A DNA stretch of 64,000 nucleotides from contig NZ_JADHDV010000012.1 of NCBI RefSeq assembly GCF_016820515.1, forward strand, positions 1 through 64,000, written 5' to 3'. Made by a program: the position numbers and the translations under genes. Positions 44,715 to 54,523 of this stretch are shown here, piece after piece; within the stretch, counting starts at the first letter, position 1, and the number at the start of each line of letters is the position of its first letter. The stretch comes from Pseudoxanthomonas beigongshangi (GTDB lineage: Bacteria; Pseudomonadota; Gammaproteobacteria; Xanthomonadales; Xanthomonadaceae). The notes under the pieces were generated by a model. It was not told the DNA's origin. It ran no database searches and saw only the letters and a program-made list of their open reading frames with translations.

Positions 44715-46865
44715 TTACCAGTCGATCCGCAACGCGAGCGATCCGTTCCTGGCTTCACCCAGGGTATCCAGGTTCCAGTACCGCCGGTTGAACAGATTGT
44801 TGACGTTCGCGGTCACGGTGGCCATGCGTCCGCCGATCTGGGTCCGATACTGCAGTCCCACGCTGGTGAGGGTACGCCCGGGAATCAGCACGCGGTTCGC
44901 GTCCTCGTAGTACTGGTCGCCGGAGTGGCGCACGTTGCCGTGCAGGCTAAGGCCGCTTACCGACGGCGGCCGATACTCGAAGTTGGCCACGATCTGGCGG
45001 CGCGAGGATCCGGCGGGGCGATTGCCCTGCAAAGCGGCGTTTTCCGGCGACAGGTCTTCCAGACTCGCGTCGAGCCACAGGAAACCCAGTCCAAGGTCGA
45101 GATCGTGGGTGAGGCCGAAGCTGCCGATGGCCTCCAGGCCGCGATACAGCGTCAGGCCATCTTGTACCCGGTACCGTTCCGCGCCGCGCCACTGGTCCAC
45201 CTGGGCCGCACGCTCGACGCGGAACGCCGCGGCGGTGAAGCCGAAGCGGCCGGCCTGGTACTTCGCGCCGATTTCGTACTGTTTGCTGGTGGTCGGATCC
45301 AGCGCTTCGCCCGCATTGACGTAAGGCGGTTCCGCGTCCATCGCCACGCGGCCGGCGGCCTCCAGCGATTCCACGTAGCTGGCATAGAGGGACAGGTTGT
45401 CCACCGGCTTGTAGACCAGGGCGAGCGTCGGTGTCAGCGATGAGGTGGTATAGCGCGAATCGGATTGGGGATCGCCGTCCAGGTCCTTCTGCTCGTAATC
45501 CACGTGGCGCACGCCCAGGACGGCTTGCCAGTGATCGCCGAAATGCATCGTGTCGCTGACGAACAGCGACTTCTGCCGTTCGTCGTAATCCACCGGGCCA
45601 AAGCCGAAGTCGGGGACGTGCGTCGACAGGAAGTCCAGCCGCCGGTACAGGTTGCCGTTGAAATCGTTGCTCCAGTACCAGTCCGTTCCCCAGCGCTCCC
45701 ACTTGCGCTGGTAGCTGGCACCGAATACCAGTTCGTGCCGGAGCGCGCCGGTCGTCGCTTCCCCCGTCACCAGCAGCTGGCCCACGCTGTTGCGCAGATC
45801 GCCGGCGAAGTTGTAGACGTTTCCGGCATAGTCGCCCGCCTCGTTCAGCAGGTCGGCGAACATCTTGTTGGAGTAGTGCTCGCGCCGGCTGCTGCCGACC
45901 GTCAGATCGATGCGCCAGGCATCGCCCAGGCGCCATTCCAGCCCGGTGGTCGCATGCAGTGTCCGGGACTTGTAGTAGCCGTTGCGGACGATGACGTTCT
46001 CGTAGTCGTAGGTCGGCTTCGGCAGGCGCGTGCCCTCGTAACGATCCCAATAGAAGTACAGCGGTTCGTGCTTGAGGTTGCTGTCCTCGCTCACCACTTC
46101 GGCGTGCCAGCGCAGGGCGTCGCCGATGGGCCGGTCCAGCGCCAGCGAAAGCAGCGTGCGGTCGATGCCCGCGCCGTTGTACGCATCGCCCTGTTCGGTC
46201 GCCGCATTGACGCGCAGGCCCAGCGAATCCGGCCCGTCCACCCGTTCACTGGCGTCCACACGCAACGCGTACGCACCGTCGTTGCGATAGCCCAGCGTGG
46301 TGGCCAGCAGCGGCGTGTCGGTGGGGCGCTTGAGCCGGTAGCTGATGATGCCGCCGGGCGAACCGAAGCCGTACATGAAGCCGCCCAGGCCCTTGAGCGC
46401 CTGCACCGACTCCACGGCTTCCAGCGGGAACTCGCCGCCCCACTCCATCAGCATCGGCACGCCGTCCACGTAGTGGTTCAGCACACCGATGCCGCGAATC
46501 TGCGTGCCCCACCAGTTGGTGGTGGCCGAAGGCTCGGCGGCGAACACCGACGGATCGTTGATGAACACCTGGCCCAGCGTGGTGGCGCCACGCTTGTTGA
46601 TGTCCTCCTCGTCCACCACCGTCACCGAGAACGGCGTATCCAGCAGGCGCTTGTTGCCCAGCACGCCCACGCCGGCATCCTGGTCCAGGTTCAGGTCGAC
46701 GCGCTGGCCCTCGACATGGATCGTGTCCAATTGCTTGGCTCCATTGCCGGCGGGCGGATCCTGCGCGGTCGCTTCCTGCGCGCGTGCGCCGGAGGTCGTC
46801 AGCATCAGGCCGAGGCAGAGGACGGAATGGCGTGGCAGCGCGGTACGGATGGCGTGCGGGAACAA
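44715..46865 (-). CDS. TonB-dependent siderophore-type receptor
   Basis: 716 residues. The start is a TTG at 46865 with AGGGG seven bases upstream; the signal peptide (LCLGLMLTTSGARAQ) begins there, so the TTG fits. The plug has DTPFSVTVVDEEDINKRGA and FGSPGGIISYRLKRPT, the siderophore receptor pattern. The barrel ends SLALRIDW. Last gene of the iron operon. No siderophore synthesis gene is near, so it may take foreign siderophores. Confidence 0.9.
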   Translation of the reverse strand: MFPHAIRTALPRHSVLCLGLMLTTSGARAQEATAQDPPAGNGAKQLDTIHVEGQRVDLNLDQDAGVGVLGNKRLLDTPFSVTVVDEEDINKRGATTLGQVFINDPSVFAAEPSATTNWWGTQIRGIGVLNHYVDGVPMLMEWGGEFPLEAVESVQALKGLGGFMYGFGSPGGIISYRLKRPTDTPLLATTLGYRNDGAYALRVDASERVDGPDSLGLRVNAATEQGDAYNGAGIDRTLLSLALDRPIGDALRWHAEVVSEDSNLKHEPLYFYWDRYEGTRLPKPTYDYENVIVRNGYYKSRTLHATTGLEWRLGDAWRIDLTVGSSRREHYSNKMFADLLNEAGDYAGNVYNFAGDLRNSVGQLLVTGEATTGALRHELVFGASYQRKWERWGTDWYWSNDFNGNLYRRLDFLSTHVPDFGFGPVDYDERQKSLFVSDTMHFGDHWQAVLGVRHVDYEQKDLDGDPQSDSRYTTSSLTPTLALVYKPVDNLSLYASYVESLEAAGRVAMDAEPPYVNAGEALDPTTSKQYEIGAKYQAGRFGFTAAAFRVERAAQVDQWRGAERYRVQDGLTLYRGLEAIGSFGLTHDLDLGLGFLWLDASLEDLSPENAALQGNRPAGSSRRQIVANFEYRPPSVSGLSLHGNVRHSGDQYYEDANRVLIPGRTLTSVGLQYRTQIGGRMATVTANVNNLFNRRYWNLDTLGEARNGSLALRIDW

Positions 46866-46938
46866 GGCGATACCCCTGCTGGAATCCGGAACGGGAGTCG
46901 AGACGTGGATACAGCGGGAAGAGTCGAATGCGGCGGCG

Positions 46939-47271
46939 TCAGCGGCGAGATCCTGTCCACGGCGCCAGCACGCGCAACGCGCGCGGACGCCATGCCAGTG
47001 ACATCGCGATCACCAGTGCCGAGAACGCCAGCGTCATCACCCAGACCAGGACTGCCATGGAGGCGTGATCCACGCGCAGGCACAACGCCAGGGCCACGCC
47101 GATGCCCGTGGCGCCCAGCCAGCGCAGCAGCCGCGAGGCGGTGGCGGGCAATGCCCTGCCCCATACCTGCTGGGCGTGCGCCTGCATCGACAGCGCCAGC
47201 CAGCCCATGCCGGCCATGCCGGCCAGTACGGCGGCCGCAAGCAGCCAGTTCGACACGGCGGCGTCAGACAT
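46939..47271 (-). CDS. small DUF3325-like membrane protein
   Basis: 110 residues with three hydrophobic segments. It starts at an ATG that overlaps the stop of the PepSY gene by 8 nt. Small proteins of this type (DUF3325) often follow PepSY-type ferric-siderophore reductases. The function is not known. Confidence 0.75.
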   Translation of the reverse strand: MSDAAVSNWLLAAAVLAGMAGMGWLALSMQAHAQQVWGRALPATASRLLRWLGATGIGVALALCLRVDHASMAVLVWVMTLAFSALVIAMSLAWRPRALRVLAPWTGSRR

Positions 47272-48931
47272 GCGCCGCCTCCCCGCCTGTCATGCGCGCA
47301 TCCGCCGCGACCGCGCGACGCCTCAACCAGCGTGCGGCCAGCGCGGCCAGCCCGGCGGTGGCCAACAGCGCCAGATCGATGCCGGCCACCGGCCAGTAGC
47401 CGGCCATCAGCGTGCGCAGCAGATGATCGCCGGTGGTGATCCAGTTCAATCCGACCGCCGCCAGTGCGAAGACGGCGATGGTCCAGCATTGTTCGCGCCA
47501 TGCCGGGTTCGGCAGCCCCTTCGATACCGGCGCGCTGCGCAGGACGGCATGCACCAGCGCCAGGCACCACATGCCCCAGAACGCGTATTTCTCCCAGTCG
47601 CCGCGCCCGGGCATCGTCTCCGGCAACCACCGGTTGGCGATCAGGATGCCCAGGGTCGCCAGCACCATGCCGGTCACCGTGGTGACGGCCAGCGCATCGA
47701 CCACCCGCGCGCCCTGGCTGCCCTGCTGCGCGTGCTGGCGCTTGCGCTTTTCCACGAAAAAGATGAAACCGGTGGCGATGCACACCGCGCCGGCCAATCC
47801 GCCCAGCACATACAACCAGCGTAGCAGCCAATGGCGGAAGTGCTGCAGGTGCAGGCCGGTGAGGAATTCGCTGACGCGGCCAACCGCGGTGGCGGGCGGA
47901 TCCTCGCGGATCAGCTCGCCGGTGGCCGCCTTGAAGTGGACGCCGTCGCCGACCAGCGCGATGCGATCGGTACCGGCGCGATAGACGCTGACGTAGCCGT
48001 TGGCATCGCCCACGTGCTGCAACACCAGGAAGCCCACATCACCGGCCTTGTCCTTTGCCGCCCACCGCCGCTTCGCCTCGGCCACCATCGCATCGACCGG
48101 GGCCAGCCCGGCCGGCACGCCGGAGCGCTCATGCGGCAGGCCGGTTTCCCGCGCCTCCACCTGCGCGTGCAGGTCGTGCAGTTCGTGCAGTTGGGTATGC
48201 CCGACCGGGAAATAATAGGTGGCGGCGAAAATCACCAGGCCGGTGAAGGCGAAGAAGAAGTGGAACGGCAACGCCACCACGCCGGTCAGGTTGTGCAGGT
48301 CCAGGGTGCTGCGCAGGCGCGCCTTGCCCGGGCGGAAGGTGAAGAATTCGCGGAACAGCTTCCGGTGCATGACCACGCCGCTGACCAGCGCGGCGAGCAT
48401 CACCAGCGCCGAGAAACCGACGATCCAGAAACCCAGGTTCTTCCAGTCCCAGGTCAGGCTGTAGTGCATCGGATAGAAGAACTCGCTGCCGATCTTCAAC
48501 TGGTCGTCGCGCAGCGCAGTTCCATTGCGCGGATCGATGGTGCCGTAGGCCCAGATGGCTTCTTCCGGATCCTTGGCGTTGGGCACCTCGTAACCCGCGT
48601 ACAGGGCCAGCACCGGATCGCGGTGGGTGGTGTAGGCGCTCCAGCTGACCACCGTGTCGAACCGCCGCGGCATGTCGCCGTTCACGCGCGGGCGCATCTG
48701 CTCGATCGCCTCGGACGTGGGCTGCATGCGTTCGAAGGCCGGACGCAGGACCTGTTCGAACGAAGGCATCGGCTGGGGCTCGAAACGGGTGGCCGGCAGC
48801 GCCCAGCGGTCGAATTCGCGATCGAACACCGACAGCGCGCCGAAGAAGAACGCGGCCATCAGCACGAAGCCCAGCACCAGGCCGAACCAGGTATGCAGCC
48901 AAGCCATGGCCTGTCGGAAACTGTTGTGCAT
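47264..48931 (-). CDS. PepSY-associated membrane protein, possible ferric-siderophore reductase
   Basis: 555 residues. Starts at the ATG at 48931 (MHNSFRQAMAWLHTWFGLVL). Four or more transmembrane helices, with PepSY-type periplasmic segments between them. HTW, HYS, HRK and HNL histidines in helices could bind haem. This arrangement fits FpvG/PiuB-like inner-membrane proteins that reduce iron released from siderophores. Flanked by two small membrane proteins and two siderophore-type receptors. The open frame goes on to 50194, inside the receptor gene, but that part is not coding. Confidence 0.85.
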   Translation of the reverse strand: MHNSFRQAMAWLHTWFGLVLGFVLMAAFFFGALSVFDREFDRWALPATRFEPQPMPSFEQVLRPAFERMQPTSEAIEQMRPRVNGDMPRRFDTVVSWSAYTTHRDPVLALYAGYEVPNAKDPEEAIWAYGTIDPRNGTALRDDQLKIGSEFFYPMHYSLTWDWKNLGFWIVGFSALVMLAALVSGVVMHRKLFREFFTFRPGKARLRSTLDLHNLTGVVALPFHFFFAFTGLVIFAATYYFPVGHTQLHELHDLHAQVEARETGLPHERSGVPAGLAPVDAMVAEAKRRWAAKDKAGDVGFLVLQHVGDANGYVSVYRAGTDRIALVGDGVHFKAATGELIREDPPATAVGRVSEFLTGLHLQHFRHWLLRWLYVLGGLAGAVCIATGFIFFVEKRKRQHAQQGSQGARVVDALAVTTVTGMVLATLGILIANRWLPETMPGRGDWEKYAFWGMWCLALVHAVLRSAPVSKGLPNPAWREQCWTIAVFALAAVGLNWITTGDHLLRTLMAGYWPVAGIDLALLATAGLAALAARWLRRRAVAADARMTGGEAAHV

Positions 48932-48945
48932 GGCGTCTCTCCGTC

Positions 48946-49263
48946 TCAGGCCAGCATCGATTGCAACAGCGAAGCCGCGCCGGTCATCAGCGCGCCCGCC
49001 GCCAGCAACACCGCCCATGCCCGGCCCAGCCGGCGCGTGGCGATGGTCCACAGGAACACCGCCAGGTAGGCCAGCAGGCCCAGCAGCGCGCCCATGAACT
49101 CGGCATCGTGGAAATCCAGCCCGGCGGCGAACAGCAGCGCGGTCACCAGCGCGACCGCGCCCCAGGCGAAGGCATAGCCGCCCAGCACCGCCGCGCACGC
49201 GCGCGAGGCCACGCGAAGGCGGGAGGTGGCGGTGGCCGATGGCAATGTGGTCGTGCGTGACAT
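48946..49263 (-). CDS. DUF3649-type membrane protein of iron uptake operon
   Basis: 105 residues with three hydrophobic segments (YAFAWGAVALVTALLFAAGL; MGALLGLLAYLAVFLW; WAVLLAAGALMTGAASLL). Matches the pattern of DUF3649 proteins that precede PepSY proteins in iron-uptake operons. It lies between the receptor stop (33 nt) and the PepSY start (14 nt). Confidence 0.78.
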   Translation of the reverse strand: MSRTTTLPSATATSRLRVASRACAAVLGGYAFAWGAVALVTALLFAAGLDFHDAEFMGALLGLLAYLAVFLWTIATRRLGRAWAVLLAAGALMTGAASLLQSMLA

Positions 49264-49296
49264 GGCGTACAGAACCTCTTCGGCGGTGGACGGCGA

Positions 49297-51480
49297 TCAG
49301 AACCGCCAGTTCAGGCTCAGCGTGTAGTTCGCGGGCGCGCCGTAGTAACCGCTGTAGCGCAGCGTGTTGATGTATTTCTCGTCGGTCAGGTTGTTGGCGT
49401 TCAGGCGCAAGGTGGCATTGGGCAGGAAGTCCCAGGCCAGGTAACCGTTGATCACCGCGTAGCTGCCCTGCCTCACGGTGAAGCCGTTGCTCTCCACGTT
49501 GGAGATCTCGCTCTGCCAGCGGCCACCGATGCCGTAGGAGACCGCTGTGTGGCCCGGCAGGCGCGCGCTCAGCATCAGGTTGGCGGTGCGGCGCGGTACC
49601 CAGCGATAGGTGTCGTCGCCATCCTGGCCGGTCAACTTCAGCGCGGTGGCACCGAACACCAGATCCATGTGCTCGCCGATCCGGCCGGTGGCCTCGAACT
49701 CGATGCCGCGGGATTCCACGTCCACGCCGGTGTAGTAGAACTGGCCGTTGTCGTTGTAGCCGGCACCGGTGGCCAGGTTGTCCTGCTTGGCCTGGAACAC
49801 CGCCAGCGTGGTCAGCAATCGCTTGTCCAGCCAGTCGGCCTTCACGCCGATCTCGTAGTTGGTGCCCTTGGTCGGGTCGAGATAGCGCTCGTTCTCGTCG
49901 GACTGGCTCTGCGGCTGATAGATGTCCGAATAGCTGACATAGCCCAGCACATGCGCGTTGAAATCGAAGGTGAGGCCGGCGTAGGGGCTGGTGTGGCCTT
50001 CGGTCTGGTCGAACACCACGCCGTAGTTCACGCCATCGCGGTGGTATTGCGCGTAGTTCGCGCCCACGACGGCCTTGAGGCGATCGGTCAGCGCCAGCCG
50101 GGTGGCGCCGAAGGCGCGCTTCAGTCGCTGGTTCAGGGTGCTGTAGAGCGAAGCGCTGCCCCACTCCGGTTCGGGGATGATGTTGCCGGCCCACGGGAAT
50201 CCGGGCATCTCGATGTAGCCGAACAGATCGCTGTCATAGACCGCGTTGGCGTACTCGTAGCTGCGGGTCTCGCTCTTGGACCAGCTGACGCCGAACATCA
50301 CTTCCTGATCGCGCCCGCCCATCTGGAAATGGCCGTTGGCGGTCAGCGTGCCCAGGTGCGCGGTCATCTCGTCCTCGCCGCGCCACGGATAGCCGTACAG
50401 GCCCAGGTGGGTGCCCGGTTCCAGCCCGGTGCCGGCGTAGTCGGTGGCGTAGAACAGCTTGTCGTCGTTCTCCACCTTGCGATAGTTGTAGGTCGCCTTC
50501 AGTTGCCAGTCCGCGCCCAGCTGGTGGGTGTATTCGGCGAACGCGTTCTGCTGGGTGGTGTCCCAGTAGGTCCAGTCCTGAGTGGTGGAGGCGCTGCGAT
50601 CCCACTCGGCCTGCGTGCCGTCGCTGTACATGAAGGCCAACGCGCCCCACATGTTGCCGTCGGTCTGGCCCTTCTGCCAGGAATAGCCGAGGGTGAGCGT
50701 GCCGTTCTCACCGATCTGGCCATCGACGACGCCGTACAGGAAATCACGCTGGTCCTGCTTGGCGCGCAGCCAGGAGTCTCCCTTTTCATGCGCGGCGACA
50801 AAGCGCCCGGCCCAGCGGCCATCGGCGGTGAACGGCGTCGAGTAATCGGCTTCGGCGCGCACCGTGGCCCAGGAACCGTAGCTCAGTCCGAACGCGCCCT
50901 GGCGCTCGTTGGTGGGGCGCTTGCGCACGTAGTTGATGGTGCCGGCGGCATTGCCCACGCCGGTCAGCAGGCCATTGGCGCCGCGGATGACTTCCAGCTT
51001 CTCGTAGCCGAACGTGTCCATGGCACCGGTGACGATGCCCCAGTCGTTGGGCAGGCCGACGCCATCGATCTGCGTGTTGGCGATGTCGAAGCCGCGCGAG
51101 GTGAAGGTGGTCCGGTTGGTTTCCCACTCGTCCACCTGGATGCCGGTGGCCAGGCGCAGCGCTTCATTGAGGCTGTCGGCGCCGAACTCGCGCATCTGGG
51201 TGGCGGCCACGACGCTGATGGACTGCGGCGTGTCCTTGATGTCCAGGTCCAGGTTGGTGGCGCCGTTGCTCACGCGGTTGGCGCGCTGCGCGACCACCAG
51301 CACGGTGTCCAGATCGGTGGCGGCGTCGCTGGCGACCGTCGGGACGGCGGCGGTTTCCTGGGCCGAAGCCAGGGAGGTCGCCGACAGCGCGGCCAGGGCC
51401 AGGCAAATCGCCGCGCCGAGGCGGTGGGTGGCGGGCGGGGCACGGAAACGGAAGAACGGGGACGGAGGGGTGGGACGCAT
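49297..51480 (-). CDS. TonB-dependent siderophore receptor
   Basis: 727 residues from the ATG at 51480 (MRPTPPSPFFRFRAP); an in-frame extension upstream to 51606 lacks protein character. The signal peptide ends at SLASAQ. The plug has LDIKDTPQSISVVAATQMRE and EVIRGANGLLTGVGNAAGTI, the FhuE/FpvA-like pattern, and the barrel ends LSLNWRF. First gene of the iron operon, with a Fur-like inverted repeat 130 bp upstream. Confidence 0.93.
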   Translation of the reverse strand: MRPTPPSPFFRFRAPPATHRLGAAICLALAALSATSLASAQETAAVPTVASDAATDLDTVLVVAQRANRVSNGATNLDLDIKDTPQSISVVAATQMREFGADSLNEALRLATGIQVDEWETNRTTFTSRGFDIANTQIDGVGLPNDWGIVTGAMDTFGYEKLEVIRGANGLLTGVGNAAGTINYVRKRPTNERQGAFGLSYGSWATVRAEADYSTPFTADGRWAGRFVAAHEKGDSWLRAKQDQRDFLYGVVDGQIGENGTLTLGYSWQKGQTDGNMWGALAFMYSDGTQAEWDRSASTTQDWTYWDTTQQNAFAEYTHQLGADWQLKATYNYRKVENDDKLFYATDYAGTGLEPGTHLGLYGYPWRGEDEMTAHLGTLTANGHFQMGGRDQEVMFGVSWSKSETRSYEYANAVYDSDLFGYIEMPGFPWAGNIIPEPEWGSASLYSTLNQRLKRAFGATRLALTDRLKAVVGANYAQYHRDGVNYGVVFDQTEGHTSPYAGLTFDFNAHVLGYVSYSDIYQPQSQSDENERYLDPTKGTNYEIGVKADWLDKRLLTTLAVFQAKQDNLATGAGYNDNGQFYYTGVDVESRGIEFEATGRIGEHMDLVFGATALKLTGQDGDDTYRWVPRRTANLMLSARLPGHTAVSYGIGGRWQSEISNVESNGFTVRQGSYAVINGYLAWDFLPNATLRLNANNLTDEKYINTLRYSGYYGAPANYTLSLNWRF

Positions 51481-51801
51481 GGGGGGTGATCTGCTGGTCG
51501 GAATGGCGAGGGGGTCGGCAGGACGTCCGGCCGCCGCCCACCCGCACGCGGCGCGCTGGACACAGCACGGGCCGGCAGCGAGTTCCGGCGGCTCCTGCGG
51601 CCTCACATTAAATGCGAATGACTATCGTTTTGCAATTCATTCGCATTTGTTTTGCCCGGTTTGCCCGGAGAATGCCCTGTTCAGGGGCCAAGCGGCGGTC
51701 GCCGGCACCGGATGGGCATGGGCCCCTGCCCCGCCTAGACCGGCTGCCACCGGTATGGCCGGGGCGTCGCCGGTGGTCATCACCCCTTCCCCGCCCCCGC
51801 A
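51481..51801. other. intergenic region between iron and efflux operons
   Basis: 321 bp between the iron receptor start and the stop of the efflux pump. It contains the Fur-like repeat (51610-51648) in an AT-rich patch. The part from 51650 to 51801 is GC-rich and has no gene I can see. Confidence 0.6.
51610..51648. promoter_or_regulatory. Fur-like inverted repeat upstream of iron operon
   Basis: AAATGCGAATGA (51610-51621) and TCATTCGCATTT (51637-51648) are a perfect 12-bp inverted pair around a 15-bp spacer. The arms hold GAATGA/TCATTC hexamers, as found in Xanthomonad Fur boxes (AATGA...TCATT). The position before an iron operon supports Fur control. Confidence 0.75.
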
Positions 51802-53391
51802 CTACGAACGGTTGCGGCGACTCGCGAATTTCGCCAGCGCGATCTTGGTCCCGAGCAATACCGGGACCGCCGCCACGAACAGCAATGCCACGGCCATGAA
51901 CGCGGTGTCGAACGCGATGACCGTGGCCTGGCCTGCCATCGCCTTGCCCAGCAGACCAAACGACGCGCGGGTGGCGGACGCCAGATCCATGCCGTGACCG
52001 GCGAGCATCGCAGTGGTTGCGGCCAGCCGTTCACCCAGGGGCGCGCCACCGGCGGTGAGGTGGCCACCAAGCACCGTCGCGTTGATGTGGGTTTCGTGCT
52101 CGATCAGGGTCTGCAGGCCGGCCACGCCGATCAGGCCGCCCAACTGGCGACCGGTATTGAACAGGGCCATGCCGCTGGCCAGGTTCCGCGAAGGCAGATG
52201 GCTGAAGGCAATCAGCGTGATCGACAGGAACAGCAAGCCCAGGCCGAATCCACGCAGCAGGATGGCCGCCATCATGTCGTCGGCGCCGCTTGCGCGATTC
52301 GATCCCGACAGCATCCACATGGCCGTCATGATCATCAGGATGCCGAACGGCACCGTGGCCACGGGCGGCAGCCGGCGCGCCTGCATCAGGTAAGCGGCGA
52401 TCAGGAGCGCCACGATGAACATGCCGCCGCCGGGCAGGAGCAGTCGCCCGGCGTCGGTCAGGGTGAAACCCAGCACGGACACCGCGAACGCCGGGATCAG
52501 GTAACCGCTGCCGAACAACGCGGCACCGGCCACGAAGCTGACGACGAAGGCAAAGCAGAATTCCTCGTCCGCGAATACCGAGAAGTCGACCAGGCCCCGG
52601 CCGCGCATCCGCAACTGCCAGCCGATGAACCCCAGCAGGCTCGTCGCGCCTATCGCGGTCATCCACGCAATGCGTGGTTCCTGGAACCAGTCCCACCGGT
52701 TGCCCTGGATCAGGGCATAGCCCAGGCAGAAAAACGCGACACCCGCCAGGGCGAAGCCGATTCCGTCGAAAGGCGCGGGCGCGTCGTTCACCGGCATGTC
52801 CGGCATCTCCGCCAGCAGCAGGATGCCCGCCGCCGCCAGCGCGATCGGCACCACTCCGAAGAAAATCCAGGTCCACGCCTGGGTATCGAGCAACCAGCCC
52901 TGCAGGGCGGGCGCCAGCGTCGCGGGTGCCACCACCGATCCCATCGCGAACAGCGCCTGCAAAAGCGGCTGGCGCGAACGCGGGAAGGCCAGGAACAGCA
53001 GCGCCTGCCCGGCGATCAGCAGCACGCCGCCGGAAACCCCCTGCAGGCAGCGCAGCGCGATCAGCAGATCCAGCCGCGCGGTAGCCGCGGCGAACAGGCA
53101 AGCCACTCCCATCATCAGCGCGGCGCCGGCAATCACATCGCGTGCCCGCAGCCACGCGATCAGCCAGGGCGCCAGCAGGAAGCCGACCAGCTTCATCGAC
53201 ACGTAGCCCACGTCCAGCCAGGCGAATTCGTCCGGCGTGGCATGGGTGTCGCCCATGATGTCCATCCGCCCTAGCGACAGCACGGTACCGGCAACGGCTT
53301 CCGTCAGCGTGGCCAGCACGATGCCGGCGACGAGCAACGATCCCGTGGCAGAGCGGGCATGGGCCGGCGCGGCGGCCACGTCCAGGTTCAC
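51802..53391 (-). CDS. DHA2-family (EmrB-type) drug efflux transporter
   Basis: 529 residues, 14 hydrophobic helices; the GTG start at 53391 overlaps the HlyD stop. The start MNLDVAAAPAHARSATGSLL is followed by DIMGDTHATPDEFAWLDVGY and LRCLQGVSGGVLLIAGQALL. This is the motor of a three-part efflux pump, with the adjoining HlyD protein as periplasmic adapter. No outer-membrane channel gene is in this operon. Substrate unknown. Confidence 0.9.
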   Translation of the reverse strand: MNLDVAAAPAHARSATGSLLVAGIVLATLTEAVAGTVLSLGRMDIMGDTHATPDEFAWLDVGYVSMKLVGFLLAPWLIAWLRARDVIAGAALMMGVACLFAAATARLDLLIALRCLQGVSGGVLLIAGQALLFLAFPRSRQPLLQALFAMGSVVAPATLAPALQGWLLDTQAWTWIFFGVVPIALAAAGILLLAEMPDMPVNDAPAPFDGIGFALAGVAFFCLGYALIQGNRWDWFQEPRIAWMTAIGATSLLGFIGWQLRMRGRGLVDFSVFADEEFCFAFVVSFVAGAALFGSGYLIPAFAVSVLGFTLTDAGRLLLPGGGMFIVALLIAAYLMQARRLPPVATVPFGILMIMTAMWMLSGSNRASGADDMMAAILLRGFGLGLLFLSITLIAFSHLPSRNLASGMALFNTGRQLGGLIGVAGLQTLIEHETHINATVLGGHLTAGGAPLGERLAATTAMLAGHGMDLASATRASFGLLGKAMAGQATVIAFDTAFMAVALLFVAAVPVLLGTKIALAKFASRRNRS

Positions 53392-54485
53392 GACCCGGTC
53401 CGTCGATCGATCCACACGCGCGCGCTCAGGCCGGGCACCAGACGCGCCGGCAACGGTTGCCCGGTGAAGCGGATTTTCACCGGCACCCGCTGCACGACCC
53501 TGACGAAGTTGCCGGTGGCGTTGTCCACGGGCAACAGGCTGAAGGACGAGCCGCTGCCGGGCGCGAAGCTGTCGACCACGCCCCGGAACGCGGCGTCGGG
53601 GTAACCGTCGATCTCGATGCGCACGCGCTGGCCGGGGCGGACGTCCGCCAGTTGCGTTTCCTTGAAATTCGCCACCAGCCACAGGTCATCGACCGGCACG
53701 ATGTCCAGCAGCGGCGCGCCCGCCGTGACGAAGCGGCCGACCCGCACCTGGCGATTGCCGACGACACCATCCAGCGGCGCCCGCACCACGGTGCCGTCCA
53801 GATCGATGCGCGCCAGGTCGCGCAGCGCGATGGCCTGGGCGACCGCCGCGAGCGCGGCTTCGCGCTGGGTGGCGAGCACGGCGATCCTGCGTGTCTGCGC
53901 TTCCACCGTCGCCGAAGCCGCCGATACGCCGGCCTCCGCGCGCGAGCGCGCCGCGTCGCTTTCATCCACCTGGTCCTGGCTGACGAAACGACCGCGGATC
54001 AGCTCGCGTCGTCGATCGGACACCTTCGCCGCCAGCCGCATCTCGGCCAGCTGCGAATGCCGTTGCGCACTGGCCTGGCGGATGAGCGCCTGTTGCAACG
54101 CGGTCTCCGCATCGACGTTGACCAGCCGCGCCCGCGCCGCCTGCACGTTGGCCTCGGCCTGGGCCAGCCGCGCCCGGTAGTCGCTGTCGTCGATGCGGAA
54201 CAGCACATCGCCCGCGCGCACCGCCTGGTTGTCCCCGACCTTCACTTCCCGGACGTAGCCGGCGACCTTGGGCGCCAGCGAGGTGACGTCCCCGCGCACG
54301 TAGGCGTTGTCGGTGGACACGCTGGCGCCGGCACGCGCCCAGGCCCAGCCGGCCCCGACGGCGATGATCGCCCCAAGGCACAGCAGCACGCCGATTTTCC
54401 GGGCGCGGCCGCGCGGAAGTGCCGGTGCTCCGGGGTTGGGCGCCGCCCCTTCCCCTGCGCGGGTATTTTCTTCAGACGAAGGCAT
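53388..54485 (-). CDS. HlyD/EmrA-family membrane fusion protein
   Basis: 365 residues from the ATG at 54485 with GAAGGA upstream. One transmembrane segment (about 32-50), a beta-lipoyl half (VSTDNAYVRGDVTSLAPKVA), a helical hairpin, then GTVVRAPLDGVVGNRQVRVG. It is the adapter that joins the EmrB-type pump to an outer-membrane channel. Its stop overlaps the pump start (GTGA). Confidence 0.92.
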   Translation of the reverse strand: MPSSEENTRAGEGAAPNPGAPALPRGRARKIGVLLCLGAIIAVGAGWAWARAGASVSTDNAYVRGDVTSLAPKVAGYVREVKVGDNQAVRAGDVLFRIDDSDYRARLAQAEANVQAARARLVNVDAETALQQALIRQASAQRHSQLAEMRLAAKVSDRRRELIRGRFVSQDQVDESDAARSRAEAGVSAASATVEAQTRRIAVLATQREAALAAVAQAIALRDLARIDLDGTVVRAPLDGVVGNRQVRVGRFVTAGAPLLDIVPVDDLWLVANFKETQLADVRPGQRVRIEIDGYPDAAFRGVVDSFAPGSGSSFSLLPVDNATGNFVRVVQRVPVKIRFTGQPLPARLVPGLSARVWIDRRTGS

Positions 54486-54523
54486 GTCGGTTCCTTCTCG
54501 CGATGGTCCTGACGGCGCTGCGG

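Noticed and set aside
48932-50194. N-terminal extension of the PepSY protein into the receptor gene
   Set aside because: It covers the DUF3649 gene and the receptor; the membrane protein begins at the ATG at 48931.
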